A stretch of 64,000 nucleotides of DNA from Ectobius pallidus (Eukaryota; Arthropoda; Insecta; Blattodea; Ectobiidae). The DNA lies in the NCBI GenBank assembly GCA_964059195.1, contig CAXKWD010000013.1:24218611-24282610 (forward strand), written 5' to 3'. The position numbers were made by a program, and so were the translations under genes. The notes beneath the pieces are model-generated. The model was not told the DNA's origin, did not search any database, and saw only the letters and a list, made by a program, of their open reading frames with translations. Shown here piece by piece: positions 43,215 through 52,711 of this stretch; position 1 is the first letter of the stretch; every line of letters starts with the position of its first letter.

Positions 43215-43292
43215 GAAGCCGATTATGTTTCCCACAAAGAAGCCGATTATGTTTCCCACAAAGAAGCCGATTATGTTTCCCACAAAGAAGCC
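43215..43292. repeat. 24-bp minisatellite, three perfect units
   Basis: GAAGCCGATTATGTTTCCCA plus CAAA is repeated exactly at 43215, 43239 and 43263, with a partial fourth unit. On the minus strand it reads GFFVGNII repeats, an artefact of the unit length being divisible by three. Confidence 0.95.
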
Positions 43293-43454
43293 ATTATCGA
43301 ATAAATATACTCGTATATAGAAAAAAAATACGTTTATAGAAGTGGATGGTGTATAACCGCACCGATTCAAAGGACAGTAGTTCACATAATAAATATGAGA
43401 TCTGTTTAACGCTCTGTGATTAATTTTACGAATTTTGAGATAATTAGGTTTTAA

Positions 43455-43625
43455 TGCTCCGCAGGTCCACCGCTGTGGTACGGGGACGCGTTCGCTCCTG
43501 TCAGGCAGCGGGCCTGTGTTCAACTCTGGTCGGAACAAGTTACCTGGGTTAGATTTTTCCTCACTCTTCAGACGAATGCTGGGTAACTTCAGGCTCTTGT
43601 GATCCTCGACTGGTGTGTATCGTCC
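43455..43625 (+). mobile_element. tRNA-headed SINE remnant
   Basis: CCACCGCTGTGGTACGGGGA (box A-like) and GCCTGTGTTCAACTCTGGTC (decayed box B) are followed by a body with CAAGTTACCTGGGTTAGATT and GAATGCTGGGTAACTTC. The layout matches a tRNA-derived SINE. No second copy is in this window. Confidence 0.6.
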
Positions 43626-43954
43626 TATGTGTTTACGTTTTTTCTGTAGTGACCCCGCTTGGGCTGATCACTCGTCCAGCGATGCCCTCTATGTCCTTGT
43701 CAGGTCAAAAAAGTATGTTTGTGATCCAAAGGTAATCCCTTTCAGACAGGTCACGGTCCTGTATGACCCGGGTGGCGTGGGCCGCATAAACGTCTCTACA
43801 ACGGCAGAGCTAAAACTAAGATAAATAAAAAAAGAGAAAGATGTTGTAACAGCCGCTATCAGTTAGCTTGGCAATGATCTCTGTCACGCTTATAACACAA
43901 GAATGAGATACGCTAGCTCCGACTTTGCCTTATGTTGTGGATTTTGTGGTGTAT
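43626..43954. other. Unassigned stretch
   Basis: The frame 43615-43824 has no recognised motif. The first part may still be SINE body. Confidence 0.4.
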
Positions 43955-44455
43955 GTAATAACCAGGCTTTAAAACTTAGTGCCCGAACCCACAGAGGGAG
44001 ATGATTCCGGTTACCAACAACCTGAGTATAGGGGGTGGGGGCGATTGCGTAGGCTGATAAGACAGTCATTGCTAGTAGTACTGAGAAGTCAATGCGCTCA
44101 TGGTACGGTGCCTCTCAAATTGGTCAACAGTGTACCTTGTCATTATGCGTGTTTATAAATGTATAATACGTGTTCGGAATACCGAAAGTAAAGTGTTCTA
44201 AAACGCAAACATATATTGAAACATTTGGGAGGGACTATTACACACAAACAGGAAAACGTAACGTTTTGCATGCTTGTAATGTGAGTTTAGAGAATGAGAA
44301 GTTATTTTGTGGTCTTTCTATACCTGTAATCCGCTTTGTTTACTATCACGTGAACTAGCATATGGTAGCTAGCGCATACGCCGAGCAAAGTCTGTACAGT
44401 ACAGTTGCTGTTAACATATTCGATCGGGCACTAAGTTTTAAAGCCTGGTAATAAC
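43955..44455 (+). mobile_element. hAT element remnant with perfect 8-bp TSD (element 43963-44447)
   Basis: The duplication GTAATAAC flanks both ends (43955-43962 and 44448-44455). The terminal repeats CAGGCTTTAAAACTTAGTGC are perfect for 24 bp. The 485-bp interior keeps a short piece of a CGGBP1-like BED finger (44170-44300). It has no catalytic or dimerisation region, so it is non-autonomous. Confidence 0.9.
44170..44300 (+). pseudogene. CGGBP1-like BED finger fragment of a hAT transposase
   Basis: The frame reads KVKCSKTQTYIETFGRDYYT, then TGKRNVLHACNVSLENEK. Its order (K-x-K-C-x..I-x-x-FG..Y-x-T-x-x-G-x-x-x-x-x-x-x-C) parallels the minus-strand remnant at 4349-4200 and the N terminus of CGGBP1-like hAT proteins. 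One of the paired cysteines is replaced (HAC), so the zinc site is probably broken. Confidence 0.62.
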
Positions 44456-46289
44456 CTTTGTATATCATATTTTGCACGAAAACAGCCTAACTAAAAAAAA
44501 ATCCTTACTCTTTGCTCTCCTGATAGGAAAGTATTAGAAGAGTACGGATAATACTTACAGAATAATGCACGGACAATATTTAGGGATAAGATTTTCACTG
44601 AGAAAGGTACTCTCTTGGGACCAACATGAAAGGCTATTTGAATTTTCGTTTGTTTCCACTGAAGCAATAAGCTATTAACCCTGCAGTGATGGCGCTCCAT
44701 CTGAGAGATCCTTTATAACCCTAATGGTAACACCTTATTATATTAAAAATAAACATATCGTAATATTAAATACAAAACTTTATCACAACATTTTAACTGC
44801 ATGTTACGCACTTTAAAATACTTCTCGTTGATTTTTTTACAAGTGCAGTCAAGCCCTTTGTAATGGGTGAAAGCTTTCTTTTCTGTTTTATATTGGAAAG
44901 AGAACCAAATAAAGAAACAAAAATAATTATAAAATTTTGATAAAGTAAGCATTTTTATCGAGTAGAAATATCAAAACTGCCTTTATTGTTCACCGTCTAT
45001 GTCAAGTAAGGAGTAATCTATGTTTTATAAATATCATTTTGCTTTAACAGAAAGTAGTTTTTTTAGAAATGTGTTTGCAACTTACGACGTGAGTTATTTA
45101 AAAATAATTTTCATGTCCTATTTAAAATTAAGAATACTAAAAAACTGAAAAGAAAGTTAGAGTCCTGTGCTCCATCTAGTTGTGTTCAGGAAACTCAATT
45201 TTATTCCATTTCATTACCTCTCTTAAGTATTATTGAACAAATACAATATGAATTTTCAGAGTGAAAATATAATCTCACATGTACCATGTTCCCACAGAGA
45301 GTTCGAAGTCATTAGTAATACCTGAGAAAGCAAATACTCATCCTGCCTTGAATTTCAATATTGCAGTTGTGCACGATTCATATTCTTAATTGTCGTACAA
45401 GCAACGAGGAACTATATAGTATGCGTCCAAATTGAATTTATGTCACTACATGCAGGAGTATAAAATAAAGTTGATCTAAAACGTATCTTCCTTTCGTCGT
45501 GTAGTAGTGAAGTGAAAGGTATAAACATCCCGTCCTGTGTATAGGGAAGAGCTATGCACGTTTCCACATACTGTACCACAAACTGACTCAAACAGCTGTT
45601 TTGTTTCGAAAGAGAAGCCCATTACGAGATCATCGAGAGAATTATCTTGTGGAATATGGCTCATATAGCTACCTCGGCTTCTCCCTGGGGTATCTTGAAG
45701 AGGCTGTTTAAACTAACTTTTGTGTGTACTTTAGAGCAACTACGTGGCTTTATTGGTTTCCAGGGGATGCGACCAACTGTCATTGGACAGCAAATATCAT
45801 TGGCATTATTAAAAATTACTGCTACCAACATGCATCTGTTAGACAAATCTCGGACAATACTTTATTTCAAAGCATATGCTGCTACCCCTAGCAACGTTTC
45901 CATATGTAGTACGAGAGAGAATCAATGCAGAATGGGCACATAAAAGATAATACACAAGCAATAATAAGGAAAACATACTGTAACCATAACATATAGACTA
46001 CAACGAGGGATGAGTATTGGAAATGTAGGTGCAACGAAATGCATGATTCCATTAAAACATAGCAGTACTGTATTTTCGTATGATCACAAATATTTTCCAT
46101 GTCCACTGTCAAGACGTACGATTTAATTTTAGTTGTTTAATAGCCCCAGTGTGATTCTTAGTATTCGTACAATTACATGAAACATTTGTACTCTCTGTTA
46201 GGTTTTGAAATAGTTTTTCATGAACTCCTTCGCTCTTGATTTTAAATAGAGAAAAACCGCACATTCCTCTTCTGTTTCCGTGGGTGCCA
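44456..46289. other. Unassigned stretch
   Basis: A 98-codon frame at 45647-45943 and its antisense frames show no motif I recognise. No element ends were found. Confidence 0.45.
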
Positions 46290-46380
46290 ACTTGTGACAA
46301 ACTCTGGCTTGGTATGGCTTCAGCATGGATATTTGAAGGTCTCGAGTTCGAGTCCCGGTGTCAGAGGAAGGCACTTTTCT
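46290..46380 (+). mobile_element. tRNA-like SINE head fragment
   Basis: GGTCTCGAGTTCGAGTCCCGG (box B) lies at about 46340-46360, preceded by CTTGGTATGGCTTCAGCATG as a weak box A. No intact cloverleaf. Confidence 0.45.
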
Positions 46381-47335
46381 CGTAAGTATTTTCCTATATC
46401 CAATCACATACTTGCGAGCTGGTATTAACTGAAAATAATCCACTTTGTTTTTAAACTTTATACTCGTCCCACATGGAGTTATTCCCTGTATAACAGAACT
46501 GTCTATTCTACAAGAGTAGTACTGTATCAGAAAGAAGCCCAGCAGATCCTCAGAGAAAGATTTATGAAACCTAGATATCCGTATGTCGATTGTTTAAATT
46601 TATAATGTAAGAATAATAAGAGAAATACATTAGCTTACAAAATTCTCAGATAAATATTCATAAATGTATAACGGGCTAATAAATAAATCCTGTTTCTTAA
46701 TTTATGAGCCTTGAATACCAATAATGAAAATCTTTCTATACTAAATCTACGTAAGTTACATTGTGTTATAGGTCCTGTACAATCTATGTATTTATTGTTA
46801 TGACGGATGTAGACTGCTGATGGGGTGTCTATCCGTAACCTGTGTACAGACATTTTGTTCCACATGCTTTCACCCTCTGTTCCTCTGTTCTTGTTTGTTT
46901 GTTTTTTTTTTTATCTGTAGCTAAATTACAAATATATTAAATGGTAATAGAACTAACTTTTCAGTGCATGGATTTTTATTTCGAACTAAGAAAATATCTA
47001 TGGTTGCTATTTACGGTTTATAAAAAGAAAAAAAAATTGAAAAATCTTATTTGAAATTATAGTAAATATTAATTATTAACCAATTGTAGCTGATCATCTT
47101 CATCATTCATTTACGAGTGAAACATCAAATTACTGTGACCGAATCTTAATCTCTTGTATCTCTATGCATCTTAATATAATTATACATAATATTTTCAAAG
47201 TGACAGAATTATGCATGCAACCCTATTTTTTCGTAAGACTTTCTACCCAATATGAATTCAGTGCAAGAAGCATGGAGCATAAAACATAAGGGCACTGACA
47301 GCAATCCACTGCCATTTGTGGATCTTCTCATATAC
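46381..47335. other. Unassigned stretch
   Basis: No gene or element recognised. Confidence 0.45.
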
Positions 47336-47485
47336 TACTGTCCGTGCATTTAGACGAAAGCACTGTAAACACAATGCGCAGTGGAATCAGTCATCACGTG
47401 ATTCATACTAGCAACACTGTCCCCTTCCGTCCCGCCCTATCTCTGCGGCGCATGCAAGTGCTCACGTCTAAATGCACAGGCTGTA
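47336..47485. mobile_element. Small MITE with TA target site (element 47338-47483)
   Basis: CTGTCCGTGCATTTAGACG and the reverse complement of the right end, CAGCCTGTGCATTTAGACG, are inverted repeats followed by AGCACT on both sides. TA flanks each end, consistent with a Tc1/mariner-type MITE of 146 bp. Confidence 0.65.
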
Positions 47486-47639
47486 CACTGTTTGGGAGAG
47501 TGAATACATAAAGGTACAACATGCATAATCTGCTACACATTGTATTGAAGGTTTAATTTTGCTATATGGGGGGGAGTACGCCACTGACGACCAGGGAAAT
47601 ATAGAATATAGTAGCAAGTGTTACTAAAGAATAATAGAG
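47486..47639. other. Unassigned spacer
   Basis: No feature recognised. Confidence 0.35.
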
Positions 47640-47935
47640 AAACCTAAGAGAGGGACAGAGAGAGAGAATACGAAATGAAAAGTTAAGAGAGGATCTAAAA
47701 CATAGAATAATTAAAGAGAAGGTACAGAATAAACATCGAAGTTGTTTGGACACATGGTACGAATGATAGAAAAAAGAACATTTAAGCAAGTAATGGAGGT
47801 AAAGATTGAGGGGAGCAGAGACAAGATCCTACATGAAGAGTTTAGAAAGGGGAAAGTGGATGGGGAAGATGAAGAATATGGCTAGGAACATAGAAGAATG
47901 GAGGAAGTGAACCGAGGCAACCCAAAAGCCGCGAG
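47640..47935 (+). pseudogene. Decayed LINE reverse-transcriptase C terminus
   Basis: One frame reads LFGHMVRMIEKRTFKQVMEV then KIEGSRDK, matching the 'W-x-GH-x-x-RM...K-x-V-x-E-x-K-x-EG-x-R' segment at the end of RTE-type and related proteins. The intact version in this window is WAGHVMRM in the RTE frame. Stops and shifts surround it. The lineage differs from the RTE element at 23340. Confidence 0.6.
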
Positions 47936-48308
47936 GCATAAAAGAAGAGAAAAAGGTGTCTTTTACCTGCAAATAATTGTTTATTTTATTTTATATTTAT
48001 CTTTATTTAGCCAAAGTAAGCAACGACTCTAGTTGAGATGATATTAAAATAAATAAAAGATCAAATTCATTTTAGAGTGTAACTAAGGGTGGGAAAGATG
48101 TGGTGTGCGAGATGGACTTTTTCCCTGAGGCAGATTCTGAAACTGGAAACGAGCAAACGTATAATGATTTTAGAATTGCTAAACTATCTGCAGCACGGTA
48201 ACGATTCCCAATATCTCCAATAAAAGTATCGATAGCTATTATTATGTCGGGAGTTTAAAGAGAATGTGTCACTGCAATACCTCTTGAAACAATGACTGAA
48301 CGTTACAG
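47936..48308. other. Unassigned stretch
   Basis: No feature recognised. Confidence 0.4.
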
Positions 48309-48894
48309 GTAATGAACAGGGCCCCAATTTTGATGACATGTCATCTTTTAATTGGTACATCATGGACGTTGCAGGTATTCTAATCAAGACTCTTAGATTA
48401 TAAAAATGGCAACTTTTAGGGTCATTTTGATCATTTTTTCACATTTTTTCTTTTTATTTCATTTTTAGAACTAGAACTTTTAGGGTCTTTTTGATCATTC
48501 TTTTTCCCATTTTTCCTTTTTATTTCATTTTTAGAACGGTCTTTTATTACCACATTAAATTTTTTTTAATTTTAAAGTAATTTACTTACATTTAATATCA
48601 TGAGAATAAGAATAATTAAATATATCTTGTGATAATTTTAATATGGTTACAGAGTGACGGTGTTTGCTGTTTTCGTTTAACCTATGTACCAATTAAGTAA
48701 TTACAATCCTATAATTGTGTCAACAACATTAATGTAGAACAGATACAAATCTGACGAACCAACTAGCATTTGCTTTTAAAAATTTGGGTCATTTTTAGTT
48801 AGGTTTTGGGTCTCTTTTTTTGTATTTTTCCAGTCATTTTATAGCTGACTTTAAAAGTATTTTAGGGCATCAAAATCAGGGCCCTGGTAATTAA
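48309..48894. mobile_element. hAT-type MITE with CAGGGCCC ends (element 48317-48886)
   Basis: The ends CAGGGCCCCAATTTTGATG and, reversed, CAGGGCCCTGATTTTGATG differ at two bases. Flanks GTAATGAA and GTAATTAA form an 8-bp duplication with one mismatch, fitting nTnnnnAn. Motifs such as TTTAGGGTC followed by TTTTGATCATT repeat near the left end, and GGGTC-TTTTT variants near the right. No coding remnant is in the 570 bp. Confidence 0.82.
48412..48540. repeat. Tandem duplication of about 63 bp in the hAT MITE
   Basis: Two adjacent units share ACTTTTAGGGTC, TTTTGATCATT and CTTTTTATTTCATTTTTAGA. They multiply the subterminal GGGTC motif. Confidence 0.85.
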
Positions 48895-49625
48895 TTATTA
48901 AAACTGTGTTAACCAATAGTTTGCATTTACGTATAACGTCTTATATTAATATACAGATATGTATACGATGAGCAACCAAACGAATAATTGGAAAATACAA
49001 TCTCACCAATATAATTTTTTTACAGAGAAAATAAATCACCAAGGAAAAAATACAGGATTCTATGGCAAGTCAACCTGCAACTTAACTAGTACGAGAGAAT
49101 CGGATTTTATCAATAATTGACTACTCATTGTCGTGAATTGACTAATTTTTTTATTCAAGACACTGGTGAAACGCGTGTGAGGGGAAGGACATTCAGAGAT
49201 GGGAGTTAAATTCACAGAGACATGCCAACCTTCTCCTCCCGCCAGTCAAGACAACCGTAGGAGTATATTTTAGTCAGCGCGATGTGACTCCCTTGAACAC
49301 TGGCGTACGAATGAAAGATCACCCCCTTCAAATGACAATATTTCGACAGTAGACTCGTCCAGATTACTGAGCATCTTTCTGAGCAGGATCAGGAAGAAAA
49401 CTAATCCTGCATCTTTAGAGAATGTGCATCTTAAGGTGACTTATTAGCAAATACTAAGATAATTAGGCATACATAATGAATAATTAGAACCGCAAAAGTT
49501 AATAAAAGACAAAGCTTTTTGTTAAAGAGACTACCCATACATTATAGCAATGGTCGTGCTGCGTGCTGTTGCTACCAACACTTTTCATTATCAGTTGATT
49601 TTTTAGTTAATTCTTTTCTGCTACC

Positions 49626-49686
<61 letters not shown>

Positions 49687-49739
49687 TCCAGTATTAGTAA
49701 TATTGTATTTACTGTTTAATTAAATTTATAATATTTTAC
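48895..49739. other. Unassigned stretch with AAT tract
   Basis: Apart from the microsatellite at 49627-49686, nothing is recognised. Confidence 0.45.
49627..49686. repeat. (AAT)n microsatellite
   Basis: About 60 bp of uninterrupted AAT repeat. Confidence 0.97.
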
Positions 49740-50010
49740 CACACATAAAAGTAGACATCATTTTGATATCTCCTCCTGCTCATATGCAGTTTATATACCC
49801 AATTATTTTTTTCAATTTTCAATTATTTTTGGTTAACGAAGCTATGAAGATATTTTCGTGTTCAGTCCTTATGAATTCACATAAGTGCACGTATGTGCAA
49901 TAAAATTAAAGTGTTAAAAATAAAACGGTAGGCTTTTGCGATTGGTTGAAATTCCACATATTATTATGCTGGACTGGTCACTGATCCATGGGCTAAATAG
50001 TTTAAAAAAT
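49740..50010 (+). repeat. Dispersed repeat, copy 2 (partner at 40650-40960)
   Basis: Shares TATACCCAAT, CGAAGCTATGAAGA, CTTATGAATTCACAT, AGTGCACGTATGTGC and CTAAATAGTTTA in order with the other copy. Confidence 0.55.
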
Positions 50011-50312
50011 AATTATATTCAGGACATGAAAAATAAGCTTAATTTTAAGCAATTATAACTTTAGGTAAGCATAACTCTCTCAGGATTTCTCTGACTACAT
50101 AAAAAGACTTTCTTACTAAGTACACAATTTTTAGACATATACAATATAAATTTCAATACAATCTTATATTTCATTACAAAATACACTTCTACTACTGAAA
50201 TTGAATGACTGTTTTACATATACATTTTTTATTTTAAAATACATGGGTATCATTGTAGTCTACATTTTGCATACATTATTACAGTGTGAAAATTTTCAGA
50301 ATTCTATCACTA
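50011..50312. other. Unassigned stretch
   Basis: No feature recognised. Confidence 0.4.
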
Positions 50313-50402
50313 ATGGTACCTCCTCGGGTTTTCTGAGGAAGGGAAGCCTGGAACGGGGTGCACTCAGCCTCGTGAAACATTAGTGACGCTTACCACGAGA
50401 CC
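50313..50402 (+). mobile_element. SINE family C fragment
   Basis: GGTACCTCCTCGGGTTTTCT, TGAGGAAGGGAAGCCTGG and CAGCCTCGTGA align with positions 41065-41130 of the full copy. The last bases (GCTTACCACGAGACCGTG) look like an inverted piece of a family C head. Heavily decayed. Confidence 0.55.
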
Positions 50403-50574
50403 GTGCAGACGATTTTGTAACCGGTTTGAGGACAGAAAATCTCTTAGGCCAATATAGGTTGAAGGCATTAAGTACGTTCGATCATAAAGAATTTAGTGAT
50501 ATGAAAAGTGTGCACTTACTTACTCAATGACAATAGACAGTTGCTAAGCAAGCTAAAGATTATTATCTATTTGA

Positions 50575-50822
50575 TGGAAGCCGGAGGTTCATTGCCGCGC
50601 TTACCTGTGCCTGTCATTCAACACTATTCTGTGGTAACTCCATCCAACCACCCCTCGTAAGTCCTACTTCCCTTACTTCTACCCTAATATTGTCCTCCCA
50701 TCTACTTTTAAGTCTACCAGTGGTCTTTTCCCTTCGGGTCTCCCGGTCAATACTTTTGAGACGTCTTTCTTCTCCCCATGGGCGTAACATGACCAGCCCA
50801 TTTCATCCTCCGTGATTTAATT
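50575..50822 (-). pseudogene. Decayed LINE reverse-transcriptase C terminus, minus strand
   Basis: Leftwards, shifted frames give GLVMLRPWGEERR, GRLKSRWEDNIRVEVREVG and finally AAMNLRLP. A GHV-x-R-x..RR, then GR-x-R-x-RWEDNI, then AAMNLR order closes many insect endonuclease/reverse-transcriptase LINE proteins. Stops and frameshifts break it. The lineage is distinct from the intact RTE element. Confidence 0.7.
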
Positions 50823-50839
50823 ATCCTTACTATATCCGG

Positions 50840-50915
50840 TGACGAGTACGGGTTATGAAGCTCCTACAGATCCGTTCGCAGCGACGCTAACCATGAGACC
50901 TCGCAAGTGGGAGAA
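50840..50915 (-). mobile_element. SINE family C head fragment, minus strand
   Basis: Reading leftwards, GAGGTCTCATGGTTAGCGTC and GCGAACGGATCTG parallel CGAGTCTTGTGGTTAGCGTC and CAAATCCGTTGG of the copy at 41001. Box B is decayed. Confidence 0.55.
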
Positions 50916-52540
50916 ACGGGCAAAGCTAGTTTCATAATTTTCTTAAGAGTATCTTAAATGCCATTATCGACAAGTTGCATAAGACTATTTTTGATTGACC
51001 ATAATTAAACGTTTAACTTCTTAGATTTTAGATTCACTGAAACAAACGAAGACTATTGCCCTTCGCAATCAGCTGTAGTAGTAGTTACTGACCTTCTGCG
51101 AAAGACGTTACCTGAATGCGTCCGGTCACATCGGAGCCTTTTCTTAAAAACAACGAGTTTTACAATATGAAATGAACTCAATTTAGTATAATATTGAAAT
51201 TAACATGAACAGAATTGATTTTATTTAAAATACAGATGGTTTATTACGCAATTTCATTCGCTACTATAAAAGTTTCAAAGATTGTTCTGTGTTCGATAAT
51301 AAAAGATACCACACCAATGTTAAAAGAAATTCTGTATCGTAATGGCCTCAATGGCATCATTATGATACCATTACGTTAAATGTAATAAACGTATTATAAT
51401 TTGGTCGAACAAAGATAAATAAACGAATAAGCATAACTGATGAGCGATATGTCGCAATTAAAGGCGAAGTGAGGGGAGTATGTTTCTTGTGCACAGCTGA
51501 GGGGCTAGTAGAAGAGGTTTCAGGCGCCAACAAACTTCACGACGAATTGGCAAACTTCTTGATATGTGCGTTTCGAAGTTTCTTCCTAAACCCAGATACT
51601 TTCTAACAGAAATTAGCGGCCTGTTTTATTCCACACATCTGTGACAGAAGTAGCTGAGTAGGACCCGTTGTCTGGAGTGGGCAGAAACAAATGTACCCAG
51701 AAGCTCTTCACTTTCACTGCGGTTGGCAAAGTGTGGTGCTCGTGCCTCGGACAAGCAGGGAAGATCCAAATACTAAACAGAATTCTATAAAACGGTGAGG
51801 CAATACATTTTATAACGATACACCTGGTTTCTAAAATACGTTATAAAACCTTGTCTTACTTTCGTGGTAAAGTCTCATACGGAAATTTTGATACATTAGT
51901 CTGACCGTTCCCAATAACATTACTAAGCAAGATTATGAAGGAATCCTCACAACAATTGCATATCATTAATTCTCCTGTACTCATTTCAAGATAACTGTGA
52001 GAATAAACACAGAAATAATTCGATGGAAACTGAAATTTGTTGTAATTCACTATAACCATATAACTTTGTCTTGCAAATTCTCCCGTACGGACAGTAAATT
52101 TAGCTCTAGTAGAATCGATAATCCAATATGGAATTCTTGGTTGGGGTAGCAGGATCATTTGTTTAAAACTAGTTTTACTTCAAAATATAATAATTATGAT
52201 ACAAAAAAGCCAATCGAGTACCCTACAAAATTTGTATACCCTGAATCCAAGGTTAAAAAATCCAATAACTTTGTAAGATTACATTATGATCTTGTTACTA
52301 CAAAACGTTAACAAGATTTCTTTCACTATAGCATTGTCGAAATACATGAAGAAGCACAATATTTCGTTTAGCGGAAACAAAATCCAAGGCTATTACTGGA
52401 GAACTACGTGGTCTAATTATCGTTTGAAACTTCATAATGCTCTTATTGCTGAGAATCCTGATTTTATAAAATATGTTATAGTGTCAACAAATTTAAGATC
52501 AATTTTTTAAAGATACTATTTAATATTAATAATAAAATCG
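50916..52540. other. Unassigned stretch
   Basis: A 100-codon minus-strand frame (51856-52158) and a 74-codon plus frame (52286-52510) show no motif I recognise. Confidence 0.45.
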
Positions 52541-52711
52541 TATACTGCCTTTCATTTGTTTCATCTTAATTTCTTCTTCCTTTTTCTCTTTCTAAATATA
52601 AACACATTTGCAAAATGAGTGTCTGTTTTCTTTTGCAATATTGAACTTCCATTTTAAATTTATTTTGTAAAAATTGTTTAATTGTTTTTAGTTTGTACAT
52701 TAATTTATATA

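Noticed and set aside
43215..43292. Direct repeats considered as a CRISPR-like array
   Set aside because: Units are contiguous without spacers, and all surrounding elements are eukaryotic.
43206..43538. 110-codon minus-strand frame with GFFVGNII repeats
   Set aside because: Produced by the 24-bp minisatellite plus SINE head sequence. Not a protein.
45647..45943. 98-codon plus-strand frame
   Set aside because: No recognisable domain. Antisense frames of similar length overlap it, as expected by chance in this region.
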